Assembly: GCA_029465975.1 (NCBI GenBank)
Contig: CM055744.1
Location: forward strand, 1,054,001-1,118,000
From: Dallia pectoralis
Lineage: Eukaryota > Chordata > Actinopteri > Esociformes > Umbridae
Length of the DNA stretch: 64,000 nt
Direction: 5' to 3'
Positions 1-11,529 of the stretch are shown here, piece by piece. The position numbers and the translations under genes are program-made. Every line of letters begins with the position of its first letter. Position 1 is the first letter of the stretch. The notes under the pieces are model-generated. The model did no database searches and was not told the DNA's origin. It saw nothing but the letters and a program-made list of their open reading frames with translations.

Positions 1-735
1 TGACAGTTAACACATACAGTGATTGGACAAGTGTTGAGACAGGAGTAAACTGAGAAAAGTGCAAGAATTGGGGGCCAAATTTGTGCAGGCTTTCAGGGTG
101 ACTAAGGCAATGTACCTGCTTGAGCGTCGACTGTAGGTGGGTAGAGCAATGGTAACTAGAGAGCTTAGAAACAGCTGGACTTTGCCTAGCAGAGACTTGT
201 ACATTAGTTGGTACCAATGAGTTAAACACTGAGTGATTAACGACGGCCAGCTGACTAATGTGTAATGTTTGCAGTGGTGGGTGCTGTATGGGGCATTGGT
301 TACAAAAGGTATAACACTATGGTAAACCACATCCAATTTTTTCAAGAGATAGTTTAGGCAGTTCTATAAATTACATTGCCAAAGTCGAACATTGGTATAA
401 TAGTCATTTTCACCAAGACAAGTTTGGCAGCATGAGTGTAGGAGGCCCTGTTGCAGAAAAGAATAACGATTCTGCACATTCTGGACAAATTATTGATTTT
501 GGAATTGAGTTTGTTTATGTGCGGCTGGAAGGAGAGAGAGCTGTCTATCAAGACAAGTACATACGCTGTCACTTTAAGACAGACTGAAGATGAACAGGGG
601 AATGACTGCAGTGGATTTCCAATCTCTCTGGATTTCAGAAGTTGAGAGAGATAGGTTAAACAGACTGGTGATGGAGGCAGCAATACTATTAGCAGATCAT
701 TTTAGAAAAGTGGGGTGCAGAGTATCCAGCCCACC
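1..735 (-). mobile_element. L2/Rex1-type LINE remnant, internally deleted
   Basis: Minus-strand translation shows the C-terminal part of a fish non-LTR retrotransposon ORF2: around 354-570 a segment with SFQPHINKLNSKI and PMFDFGNVIY, followed at 7-345 by the tail with VVYHSVIPFVTNAPYSTHH and THWYQLMYKSLLGKV. The 600-735 portion closely resembles 31690-31800 in this window, which in that copy lies upstream of the RT YADD box. Here it is joined almost directly to the post-RT tail, so the RT core is deleted. Stops and frame changes show it is dead. The 3' end (low coordinates) may continue past the window edge. Confidence 0.8.
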
Positions 736-2042
736 TGATTTCTACGGGTCCATGTGACACAGCGCGCTCAGCAATTGTATATGGTCCCCACATGAAGACC
801 AGGAAACGTGATCTCATACAGAAACTCACAAATAGGCACACGTAAAATAGAATTCCACACAGAGGCAAGACCAAACACCGGGAACCTAAATACTCCTCTA
901 ATGAGAAGATGAACACCAGGTGTAGTGATGACGAGACTGAACAATGTGTTCAGGGGGGGAGGAATTGGCAATGACTAGAAAGCCAGCGAGGACGCCTGCC
1001 GGAACCTGCCCGCAGGTGAAGCTATCTCACCATCAGAGGAGGCAGTTTTGCTCTGTTTGCACTGTTTTGTGTACGTCCTAAAATATGAGTGATAATGGTG
1101 CAGCTAGTGGTCAGAAAAAAATAACTTGTATGTATGAACAGACTTGACGAATAAACCTGATTATTATTCGATTTTTATGTTGATGAGAAGGATAAAAGCA
1201 GGTTCAGAAAAGACAACTCATTCATACATAATAAGTGGAACATCCCCCTCAAGCGTATCTGTTCTGCCGGTGGAACCCGCCCTGCTACACCATAGGCAAG
1301 GAAGAATAACTTAGCAAAATGTGGGATATCAACTGACACAATCATAGATGGTTTGTCCACACAGAAATAATAAGACAGTCAGTTCCGTGGGAAATACAAC
1401 CTTTGCAGGGTACAAGAATACCGTGTCACCTCAGTAATGTGAACACAATGCCATCAGACCAACTACCTTGATAAGAGTCCCTTATCTGCCGGACAGTTTT
1501 TTGAGCAGACGGACTAGAGCAGACTTAGAGCAGATTAGATTTCTAAGATATTAGATTTCCCACAATTGTATACCACTGCGAAAGGTCTGTTTTGGCTTAA
1601 AGATCATTAATTCACATTAATGAATGCTACTTTTTATGAGAAACTATCAATCCTGTAAAGCTAAATGACTGTCCTAGTCTTTCAGAACTGATTAGACAGC
1701 AGTCTTGATTCTATAACTTCTATAACTCTAGTTTATCAGGAGCACATTTGCTGTGGCTATTTTTGTAAAGACATAGGAGCTGATAACCTACACAAAAGAA
1801 AAGTGAGTTGCAGGATAATTTATCATAGAGCAGAGAGATCGGGTGGTCAGAGTGGGAGATGGATCTGGTAATTCATATTCTAAATACAACTGTTTGACTA
1901 CTCTTTTACAATAGCAATGACATTGATTGACATTGAAAGTTTCACACCCCAAAAAAACACAAATCATGAATTTCTGTGAATGACTGAATCAATGTTTTTA
2001 TCATGATTTAACTCAGCAAGCTGTCTATGAAATCTGAACATA
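736..2042. other. Intergenic, no gene recognised
   Basis: No conserved coding segment or RNA gene is recognised. Short open frames at 689-971 and 1175-1360 (minus) have no recognisable motif and no splice context. The base composition is A+T-rich. Confidence 0.6.
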
Positions 2043-3530
2043 CAGGTGCAAATCAACTTAAAAGGTGAAACTAATATATTATATAGATTCATTACATGCA
2101 AAGTGAGATATGTGAAGCATTTATTTGATATAATTCTGTTGATTATTGCGTACAGCTTATGAAAACCCCAAATTCAAAATCTCAGAAAATTAGAATATTA
2201 CATGAAATCAATAAAAACAGATTTTAAATACAGAAATGTCAGCGCTCTGAAAAGTATAATCATGTATATGTACTCAGTACTTGGTTTGGGCCCCTTTTGC
2301 ATGAATTACTGCCTCAATGCGGCGTGGAATGGATGCTATCAGCCTGTGGTACTGCTGAGGTGTTATGGAAGACCAGGATGCTTCAATAGCGGCCTTCAGC
2401 TCTTCTGCATTGTTCGGTCTCATGTCTTCCATCTTTCTCTTGGCAATGCCCTATAGATTCTCTATGGGGTTCAGGTAAGGCGAGTTTGCTGGCCCATCAA
2501 GCACAGTAATCCCATGGTTATTGAACCAGGTTTTGGTACTTCTGGCAGTGTGGGCAGGTGCCAAGTCCTGCTGCAAAATGAAGTCAGCATCTCCATAAAG
2601 CTCGTTGGCTGAAGCAAGAATAAAGTTCTCTAAAATGTCCTGGTAGACGGCTGCGCTGACTTTGGACTTAATAAAGCACAGTGGACCAACACCAGCAGAT
2701 GACATGGCTCCCCAAACCAACACTGTGGAAACTTCACACTGGATTTCAAGCATCTTGGATTGTGTGCCTCTCCATTCTTCCTCCAGACTCTGGGACCTTG
2801 GTTTCCAAATGAGTTGCAAAATTTGCTCTCATCAGAAAAGAGGACTTTGGACCACTGTGCCCAGGTAAGATGCTTCTGACATTGTTTGTTGTTGAGGAGT
2901 GGCTTGACATCAGGAGTACGACATTTGAAGCCCATGTCCAGGACCCGTCTGTGTGTGGTGGCTCTTGATGCAGTAACTCCAGCCTCAGTCCACTCCTTGA
3001 GAAGCTCCCCCACACATTTGAATGGCCTTGTCCTGACAATCCTCTCCAGGCTACGTTCATCCCTGCTGCTTGTGCACCTTTTTCTTCCACACTTTTCCCC
3101 TCCACTTAACTATCTATTAATGTGCCTTGATGCAGCACTTTGAGAACATCCAACTTCTTTTGCAATGACCTTTTGAGGCTTTCCCTCCTTGTGGAGGGTG
3201 TCAATGATGGTTTTCTGCACAACTGTCAGGTCAGAAGTCTTCCCCATGATTGTGAATTCCACTGAACCAGACTGAGAGACCAATTAATGGCTCAGAAACC
3301 CTTTGCACGTTTTGGATTAATTAGCTGATTAGAGTGTGACACTTTGAGCCTACAATCCTGAACCTTTTCACAATATTCTAATTTTCAGAGATTTTGAATT
3401 TGGGGTTTTCATAAGATGTAAGCCATAATCATCAAAATTATATCAAATGAGTCTATACAATATAATAGTTTCACCTTTTAAGTTGAATTACTGAAATAAA
3501 TTAACTTTTGCATGATATGCTAAATTTCTG
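2043..3530 (-). mobile_element. Tc1-like DNA transposon, defective
   Basis: Long terminal inverted repeats are visible: the left arm (about 2043-2200, with GAAAACCCCAAATTCAAAAT) is matched in reverse at about 3370-3530. The left arm lacks an internal piece of about 35 bp compared with the right. Between them a transposase lies on the minus strand. The element belongs to the same TIR family as the solo TIR at 57386-57580. The outer ends are approximate because no clear TA duplication was fixed. Confidence 0.88.
2451..3240 (-). pseudogene. Tc1-like transposase, frameshifted
   Basis: Two overlapping minus-strand frames carry one Tc1 transposase. The N-terminal frame (2630-3013) has a helix-turn-helix end, GVTASRATTHRRV, and LFSDESKFC with the first catalytic Asp. 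The C-terminal frame (2451-2819) has VWGAMSSAGVGPLCF, LQQDLAPAHTA with the second Asp, and GPANSPYLNPIENL before the expected final acid. The reading frame changes between 2746 and 2819, so no intact protein is made. It is a member of the DDE/D (DD34E-type) Tc1 group, judged from motif order. Confidence 0.85.
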
Positions 3531-4758
3531 AGTAGCCAATATTCTTTTAACAGCCGATGGGGGATAATAGACCATTACAAAATCAATCACAACTGACAAG
3601 GATTAACTGCTATCAACATTTTATCTCATCGAATGTAGAGAACATTTCCTGTACAGTGATGCAATCACTAGACCTACCCTATTAACTCATCAACCGTAGC
3701 AATGCCCCATGATGGCCCAGACTGTCATGTATCCCCATTCAGATTGTACGATACGCTTAACTCACGGTCAGATCAACATGTTCTTTAGCTTGCTTCCTTC
3801 CTTTTGCACCTTTTCTCAGAAACACCACAGACCTACACTGTTTCCCAGCAGATGCTTGCTACAGCAAATCAAATTTTTGACTGTGTGGTTTTAAAAAAAA
3901 AGACTTTGAGCTGTGGTATTTTTTAGGTAATTTTTTTAAATCTATAATAATGAATGTTTATCAATTGATTTGTAAAGAATATAATTGTAAGAGGGGTGTG
4001 AGAAAAGGAACCAGGCACCTGAGTTTGTGGGGTTTTATTTCCCAAAATGAAACACGAATAAAACAACGGAGAACAAGATTGTACATCTGTAGTTAATGTG
4101 CCTCTAATACAATTAGCGATCCCACATGTAACAATACCAGACAAAGACAAGAAGCGAAAAAAGGAAACATATAAACAGATACTGTTGAGGGAAAGGAAGC
4201 CAGGTGTGCGAATTAACAAGACAGTGCAAATGGAGTGATGACAGGAGAAGCGGAGTGGCTAGATGGCCTGTGACAACGGATGCCGAAGTCTCCTCGACGA
4301 AGTAGATGGAGCAGCTTTGAAGGGAGTTGTGAAAATTACATAAACTGCCACCTATGGACCAGAAGGTTATATCAGACACTAACTGCTACAAACTAACTGC
4401 TAATACCACAATATAATATACAATATATAAATAAATCCCTATAATATATTTAGTATATTTAGTATTGTAGTGGCCAAATACTCTGGATAGAATATCGTCC
4501 AAAAAATTATAATAATCCTGATTCAATCTATTATCTTATGATGAAAATGAAAAGAGATCAAGCAACACAAGCAACACGTGTCAGGTAAATACAGTAGCTA
4601 GAACATGAGATTGGTAAAACATTCAAATGTGTTTTTATTAACATCATAGTTATTTAAAAGGGATGGAAAAGTGGTATTCTATTAGTACCAATATCGGCAG
4701 ATACTCAATGTTGCAGTATTGTTATCGGACAAAAGAGGTGTCAAAGCATCCCTAATGT
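3531..4758. other. Intergenic, no gene recognised
   Basis: A+T-rich sequence without recognised coding motifs. Open frames at 3923-4379 (minus) and 3709-3894 (plus) look random: hydrophobic or compositionally biased, no homology recognised, no splice context. Confidence 0.55.
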
Positions 4759-4985
4759 ATACACTGATCAGCCATAACATTATAACCACTGACAGGTGAA
4801 GTGAATTACACTGATAATCTCGTTATCATGGCACCTGTCAGCGGGTAGGATATATTAGGCAGCAAATTAACATTATGTCGGCAAAGTTGATGTGTTAGAA
4901 GCAGGGAAAATGGGCAAGCGAAAGGAACTAAGACATTTTGACAAGGGCCAAATTGTGATGGCTAGACGACTGGGTTGCTTTCGCA
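4759..4985 (+). mobile_element. Tc1/mariner 5' fragment
   Basis: Begins with ACTGATCAGCCATAACATTA, the terminal repeat of a very common fish Tc1/mariner family. It continues through its leader to the transposase start, where plus-strand sequence around 4909-4980 encodes MGKRKELRHFDKGQIVMAR. The match stops at about 4985; no transposase body or second terminal repeat follows. Confidence 0.82.
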
Positions 4986-5738
4986 GTATGTTTTGTGTCA
5001 TTGTGTAAATCCGTAAAGTGAAGCGCCGTCTAAAAACATTGCTGAATTTAGTTTGAAAATATCTTCCTATACACTGCAAATAATCTATTTGCTTCTGTCT
5101 TCTGTCACATTATGAATAAACACACGTGACCCAGTGCCATTGGAGCCATGCATGCCCATGCCATCATTTTTTAGAACTGCACTGGCATTTCAGTTTTTTT
5201 CTGTCAAAGTAAAATCTGGCCTTTCTATTCTTGAGGCTTATAAATGGCTTGCACCAGTTGGGACAGTTGATGTGAAACAGATGAGGCAATCGTGTAATTA
5301 TATAATAATATAAGAAGCCTCCAAAAAAGGCCTAGTCCTTCAAAAGCAACAATGATAATACATAATGGATAAACGGGGGGAAATTACACTTGCTAAACTT
5401 GACCAACTGCTCAGTTGGTCAGTGCCCAAACGCCTAATAAGTGCTATTTAAAGAAAAGGTGACATTACACAGTGGTAAACAGTCGCCTGTTCAATTTAAC
5501 CAAACCTGGTACAGCCTCAAAAAAAATTAATTTTGAGATATAAATTGTGAGCACTTTCATCAATAGATATGCTTTCACCAAAGCAGTGGCAGAGGGTACG
5601 GTACACTTTGTCATGTTTTCATCTGTTAATTTATGCATTAATTAAGTATAATTGAAATAACTATACGGGTTGCAATACTTTGCCAGAAAATTACTCCTGA
5701 AAGACTGCAGATATAATATAATATGCAGATATAGGCTT
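4986..5738. other. Intergenic, no gene recognised
   Basis: No gene, RNA or recognised repeat in this stretch. The short minus-strand frame at 4873-5079 overlaps the Tc1 fragment and is not coding. Confidence 0.5.
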
Positions 5739-6045
5739 TGACTGGTATATAAAACATGAATCTTAGTGTTAGTCAATGTCATATAACTGGTATATAAAAC
5801 ATGAATCTTAATGTTAGTCAATGTCATATAACTGGTATATAAAACATGAATCTTAATGTTAGTCAATGTCATATAACTGGTATATAAAACATGAATCTTA
5901 ATGTTAGTCAATGTCATATAACTGGTATATAAAACATGAATCTTAATGTTAGTCAATGTCATATAACTGGTATATAAAACATGAATCTTAATGTTAGTCA
6001 ATGTCATATAACTGGTATATAAAACATGAATCTTAATGTTTTTCT
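5739..6045. repeat. 45-bp minisatellite, about 6.8 copies
   Basis: Direct tandem array with unit ACTGGTATATAAAACATGAA followed by a 25-bp remainder ending GTCATATA. Copies are nearly identical; the first differs by one base (TTAGTG instead of TTAATG). Because 45 is a multiple of 3 and the minus strand lacks stops, it produces a spurious 121-residue open frame with a 15-residue period. Confidence 0.95.
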
Positions 6046-6092
6046 CAATGACAAAAAAAATCTATCAGTTTGTGTGTGATTTAAATTCCCCC

Positions 6093-6160
6093 ATCAAAAG
6101 ATAAGATCTTCCATCAAAAGATAAGACCTTCCATCAAAAGATAAGATCTTCCATCAAAAC
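6093..6160. repeat. 20-bp tandem repeat, about 3.4 copies
   Basis: Unit CCATCAAAAGATAAGATCTT repeated with one C/T variant (GACCTT). It is short, near-perfect and lies about 50 bp after the 45-bp array. Confidence 0.85.
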
Positions 6161-6528
6161 TTATAATGACTTCAAAAGGTTTCCATTCTGAAAAAACTGA
6201 CATGTCTTGTGTTCATGTAGAAAAAAAACTGTAAGAAACAATGTAACAACAAATATATACAGTGCATGAGCAGATTGAACATGAGAGACATCTGGTAGTG
6301 TTTTGACCAAGTGACGTGTTAATGTGGGAATTGTTCGGTATCTGTAAGTAAATGTGTGTGCTGAGAAACAAAGCTCTTTTGATGCCAGAGACAGGGGAAC
6401 TTTTTACGAATGCAGTTGAGGTTTTGAGCCCCACACATCCACCCACAATGTGTTCTCTCCATTCCTGATCATCAACATGAACAAGCTAAGTGACGTTTCT
6501 GTGGCAAGCATCTGAGGCAGTAAGCACG

Positions 6529-6908
6529 TGTCACATATTGGGTTAGTTGTGTTCTACACAGGGTGTTAGGGGAGAGCACTTCTGTGTATTGTCTAGGTCT
6601 GGTTGGGTAATCAGTGGGCTGTTTAAGGCCCCTGGTATCAAACCATCCCTAATTTATAAAGTATCACCGGTGCTTGGCATTGTTGTAAGTTACGTGCCAT
6701 GTAGGTGAGTGTTTCTATGTAGTCGTTAACTTGTGAAGTCGTGCACTGTGTGTTATCAGAATATTATAATTCTCTTTTTGTAAGCGCATTTTCTTTTCTT
6801 TTCAGTGTATGTTTTACGTTTTGTTTTATTGGATTAAAACCCACCACAAACGCTATATTCCGCTCTGCGTATGGCTTTCCTGCACTTTACCTAAAGGGAT
6901 TAGTGACA
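6529..6908 (+). mobile_element. LTR-like segment with downstream remnant
   Basis: Starts TGTCACATA and ends TTAGTGACA, giving short inverted termini TGTCAC/GTGACA like those of the solo LTR at 7816-8172. It has an ATTAAA near 6833 that could serve as a polyadenylation signal. The sequence after it (6909-7460) is more G+C-rich and could be leader/gag remnant, but no gag or pol motif is certain. No matching target duplication or second LTR was found. Confidence 0.4.
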
Positions 6909-7815
6909 GTAACAAGCCGTAAATAACGAGCCTGCAGAACCTGACGATGGGAGGGTTCCACGGAGAATATGGCTAGTGGCTACAGCTCCGAGGGAATTTC
7001 TCCCATCATCGCCTCCCGGAGCAGAGCGAGTGGCTGAAGCCGGAGATGCCTGATGAGGAATACAGGCGTCACCGTGCTAATTTTGGGTACTAATCACCTA
7101 TGCTGCTATCAGAGCTGGTTACGTTGTGTCCGGGTCCATAAAGAGTAAGAAAGGGCACCCCGGATGAGCCCCAAAAAAGTTTTTCGGGGGAGCTAACAGG
7201 GTGTTCAGGGAGAACCGCAGGGAGAACCCGCATTTAACGCCACCCACTGCTCCGGGGCTGCAGGCCCAGCAAGAGCCCTGGAGCTACAGCCACACCCACA
7301 GATCCAGCTGTGCCATGAGCCCTTCCAGCCACCAACATCTAGGACACAGAGGTCCACGGAGGGGTGAATTGACCAGCCCCCGGAGGTGGTTGGGAGGTGG
7401 TGGAGGGCAATGCTGGAGCTGCCGGGGAATAGAAATCCTTGAAAAGAAAACTTAGAAAAATACAATAGGTGCTTAACTGTTTTACCTAGTTAAATATGGT
7501 TAAATTGAAAATAAATTAATGTTTGAGACATCAGCGGAAACATTGTTTATTTAAGGCCTCTCAACAATCACAAATACATGTGAAAACCAGTGGCAGTGCG
7601 AGTGAAAGCCGAGCAAGGAAAATAATGTGTGGTGCTGCACTGAATGAAACACCAGGTGAAAGGCCTTTGTCATTGTCCCTTTCATGTTGCCAACTTGTTA
7701 AATCTTTCATACAATATTTTATATTGTATATATTTTTTGTACTAACCAGATGCAAATGTTACCTTGCAATGTAATGAATGCATTCACTGAGAAAGCTTGT
7801 TCATGTAAGACAAGA
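6909..7815. other. No gene recognised; possible retroelement leader remnant
   Basis: The first half (to about 7455) is richer in G+C than its surroundings, and a plus frame at 7201-7455 is rich in Pro, Ser, His and Gly. That would suit a decayed gag-like region but no diagnostic motif is present. The second half is A+T-rich and featureless. Confidence 0.4.
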
Positions 7816-8172
7816 TGTCACGAGTGAGGATGCTTCTTCACTCTGGGTGTAATTAGTTGGGAAATAGGGTTAGATGATTGCACACACCAGGTGGGGGTTT
7901 AGTAATTAGGTGGGTATTTAAGTTCAGCGTTTGCTTGTCACTTTGTTGGTTATTGATTCTATGTCACGTCGATGTATTGGGTGAGTGTTAGCATATATAC
8001 TGTTTGTCTAAGTGTTTTAAGTCGCAATTGCGCAATTTCATTTTATTCGTACAGTATCGTTTTGTGTCGCCATTTATGTTTTTTTATGTTATAATAATAA
8101 ACCTGATTTAAAACGGAAGATACATGCTCTGATAATGGCTTTCCACTACACTACACCTCCTGTTTCGTGACA
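7816..8172 (+). mobile_element. Solo LTR with 5-bp target duplication
   Basis: A 357-bp segment starting TGTCACGAG and ending TTCGTGACA, flanked on both sides by CAAGA (7811-7815 and 8173-8177). Inside are a TATTTAAG promoter-like box near 7913 and an AATAAA near 8096. The TG...CA termini, inverted ends and exact 5-bp duplication are those of an LTR retrotransposon reduced to one LTR by recombination. The orientation is inferred from the position of the TATA-like and AATAAA signals. Confidence 0.82.
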
Positions 8173-8177
8173 CAAGA

Positions 8178-9026
8178 ACAATAAATGTTTTCGCAAGAAA
8201 CATAAAACTGTCTTCTATTTATGAATGTTCTGTTTGAACATTTTACAGAATAGATGATGGTTGATGAATAAGCAGCAGTAAGACCTGACCTCTTCAATAT
8301 ATACTCTGTGTGGTTAAGAGAAGGCCAATCTGTTGATCTTCTGACAAAATTAAATATCAGAATATGGAAAAAGGTAAAAATCACAGCCATTTATCAGTCT
8401 ATTGTGGTTACAAATGCACTTGAATTCAATACAGCATTTAGATTTTATGTTCTCCCGTACAAACATTTGCTCATTCTGAAACTCAAAAGATAAAGAAAAA
8501 AGGTTGATATTAGACATTTAGGTAATAACCTCTGTAATAAATCTAAGGTTAATGTAAATTAAATGTAAATGTCATTGATGTATTAGCAAATTTGCAATTT
8601 TGAAGAGATGTCCATATTATGTGTCCATTTAATCCTTTATATTATTATAATTAAACCCACACAGTATTCAGAAGCCATGTTGTTTCCTTGTCTGTAGCAT
8701 GCACACCACAAAAACCTCAGCTAACGCAAGGTGGGCTCAAAGCAACAAATAAGAACGAACTTCTAACAAAATATTTTCTCTTGAATGTTTTGGCATTTAG
8801 GAAGGAAATATGGTAGAGTCCAAATAGTTAAGTATGTTTTATACAAAATGGCACCAGTCAAAATGAGATTGAATTCAAATGGATTTGGCCTATACCTTTT
8901 CACAGAATATGAAAACCTTACCACAAATACACATGCACATCGACAGACCAACACAAAGGAGGGCCTGACGTCACTGTGTATGATTGATAAAACCCTCTAG
9001 TAAGAAAGCAAAGGACACTAGACAGT
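8178..9026. other. Upstream region of the TNF-receptor gene
   Basis: No coding motif is recognised. The segment immediately before the ATG at 9027 is the likely promoter and 5' leader of the receptor gene, but no clear TATA or initiator could be assigned. Short open frames on both strands (8151-9103) look random. Confidence 0.45.
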
Positions 9027-11179
9027 ATGGACACACAGTACGTCCTGGTGATCTGCCTTCTGTATTCTGGGATTATTGGTTTAGCAGCTGCTTCACTATG
9101 CAATGAAAGTGCATTTTATGAGAAAGATGAAAGATGTTGTGAATTTTGTAAACCAGGTACGTTTTTAAGCTCGACCATAACTAAGTAAACAAACAGCTGA
9201 AAATTACATAATTAATCGTAATAATATTCCAAAGAACATATATTTAAGAAAATTCTGTTTTTGTGCCGTGAATGACAATTGACTAATTGATTCAAAGTTA
9301 ACTAAAATTAATTTTTTTTGTGTTTCTTTGGCTGGAAGTATTTAAAAGTTTTGTCTTGTTTCACAGGCACATTTGTATATGAGGACTGCACAGCTGTTTC
9401 CAAAACGAACTGTAGAGAATGCCCAGAGAATTTCTACTCTGACGGCCATGACCGCCTACCGATTTGTTCACCATGCCTCAAATGTCAACAGGGTAAGGGC
9501 ATGATGGAAATGGAAGGAATGTGCCAAAGACAAACACGGAAATGGTGACTTGGCTTCACATGATGTCACTGTTTTTTTAAATGACTTTACCGGTTCACTG
9601 ATCTCTCTCTTAACGGTCTGTCCTTTCAGATGTTACAAGTAAATGCACTCTAACTACAAATGCAAATTGTTCATGTTACCGTGGTTTCCTCTGTTCCGAC
9701 CATTACTGCGAAACATGTGAACAGAACAATTGCAGAAAGGGGGAGGAACTAAATAAAGCAGGTCCTATTTTCCTTCAACACAAATAGTTGCTGATTGTTC
9801 TGAGAATTTAACAGACATGTCCACCTCTGCTAAACAAAAGTATGTTTTCCCGATTGCAGGCACCATTAAATACATGTATACATGTAATCCCTGTCCTAAC
9901 AACACATACTCTGATACAGAAGAAGGCAGCTGCAAACCATTGACAAAGTAGGTATCTAAAGAAAACCTAAAGGTCCCTTTTAATAGAGCTCCTCTGTCAG
10001 GTTGGAGGTTTACAGAGGCTCAGCGTAACATGCAATATATTGTGACCAACAGGTGTGAAGAATTTGGCTATGTCTTCCGTGGGAACAAGACACATGACGC
10101 AAAATGTGGCCCACCTGGTATAGTATTGCATGTTTGCTGAAATTATGCCAAAACTAATATTAGCTTTTACCAATACATTTTGGGTTCTTAATTGTTTTTA
10201 CTGTTCAGGCAGAGAAGAGAAGCCGGATACCATTCTGCTGATTATGGCCATTTGTTTCTTCCTTTTGATGTTTCTTACGTGTGCCTGTTTCTGGATAAGC
10301 AGGCAAAAGCCTAAAGGTAGAGCTAGTGAGTATACATTTTGTTAAAGGGGTCAGGTGTAAGATTTCTACTGCTCACCTACCACACATAAGACAAGAACAA
10401 CCAGAAGACCTTTGCTGTTAATCTTTTAAATTAATGTGTCAAATATGTTTTTCTACAACATTGTTTTGAGAGCCTTAGAGATTCCCAACTTAAACTTTTT
10501 GCTGTACGTCTAGAGTTTGCATTGGATATAAAACGTCTACACACCCTTGTTTTTCGTAATGTGAAAAAATGAGACAAAGATAAATCATGTCAAAACTTTT
10601 GTCACCTTTAATGTGACCTAAAGTAAGGTTTCTATTTCAGTTTGTAATTCAATTAAAGACTTTATTTATCTTTGTCTAATATTTCCACATCACAAAAAAG
10701 TAGCATTTTAACAGGGGTGTGTAGACTTTTTATATCCACTGTAAGTGCAGTCTTCTCATACTCACTTTAGACACTTGCAGCACTGTGCACCAACACAAAA
10801 CCATCGTGAACTAGCTAATACTATTCCTTCGGTAAAGGAAGATGAGGATGAGTCAAGTTGTGTTAGTGTTTGAAGCAGGATTCTACACAGTGCACTTTTT
10901 AGTTGATGATTTTGTATGCCAGTCTGTTTGCACTCTGCATGCCTGTCTATTTAGAACTCACATTTTTAGTTCATGTAGTGATGTGTTAACAATATGCTTT
11001 TCATTAATCTTTCTTTCTCAGTTAAGTGCCGTACTGCAAGTGTTTCTGTTGCTTCTCAAGATAAATGTGGCTGCCCACTGTCAACAGAGGAGAGTGTAGG
11101 TCAGCACATCCAGCCGACTGAAAGCGATGACTACAGATACCAAAGTTCACTGTCAATGAAGAGCAACTGTATTGTGTGA
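9027..11179 (+). CDS. tnfrsf9: TNF receptor superfamily member, TNFRSF9 (4-1BB)-like
   Basis: Seven coding exons: 9027-9156, 9367-9492, 9630-9761, 9860-9947, 10053-10117, 10209-10316, 11022-11179; together 807 nt, 268 aa, all junctions in frame with GT-AG introns. Residues 1-22 form a signal peptide. Residues 25-177 are cysteine-rich, including CSPCLKCQQ, a segment CETCEQNNCRKGEELNKAG, and SCKPLTKC...DAKCG, the same order as 4-1BB. A hydrophobic span at 188-210 crosses the membrane. The short tail has KCGCPLSTEE, similar to the Cys-x-Cys acidic end of 4-1BB and containing a possible TRAF-binding STEE. The family signals through TRAFs in activated T and NK cells. The exon 3 donor (GTCCTA) is weak. 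CD27, HVEM or GITR relatives remain possible; the family assignment is firm, the member less so. Confidence 0.85.
10519..10742. mobile_element. Foldback MITE in receptor intron 6
   Basis: Left end GGATATAAAACGTCTACACA and right end TGTGTAGACTTTTTATATCC are inverted copies. The similarity extends inward to the AGACAAAGATAAAT / ATTTATCTTTGTCT boxes. About 220 bp, no coding capacity, inside intron 6 (10317-11021). It looks like a deleted Tc1/mariner-type element common in fish. Confidence 0.78.
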
Positions 11180-11502
11180 TATTTAACAGGATGACAAATG
11201 CAACTTCTAAAAAATGTATCTTTGCAGTCAACCACATATAATTTAATTGTCTTTTGTGAGAATGTTTATCATCAATGCTATGGCTTTTATACGTTTATTG
11301 GTCGCAATTAATGCTGTTTACTCTGTATAACTCTATTGTAGTTATACAATAATAATACAAATGTAATTTTTTGGCATTAATGGTTCACTCAGCTACAAAG
11401 GTTTATGTAAATATGTTGTAGCCTATGGAAAGGGACCCTTTAGAAGGGCTTGTTTAGATCATTAATTAGTGTGTGATACCTATTTGTGTTTGCTTCACAA
11501 AG

Positions 11503-11508
11503 AATAAA
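11503..11508 (+). terminator. Likely polyadenylation signal of the TNF-receptor gene
   Basis: AATAAA lies 324 nt after the stop codon at 11177-11179, the first canonical hexamer downstream. Confidence 0.6.
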
Positions 11509-11529
11509 CAAAAATCTAAGATAGTCATT

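Noticed and set aside
6524..6913. Solo LTR interpretation of 6529-6908
   Set aside because: Flanking bases GCACG and GTAAC do not form a duplication, so a clean solo LTR is not supported; kept only as an LTR-like segment.
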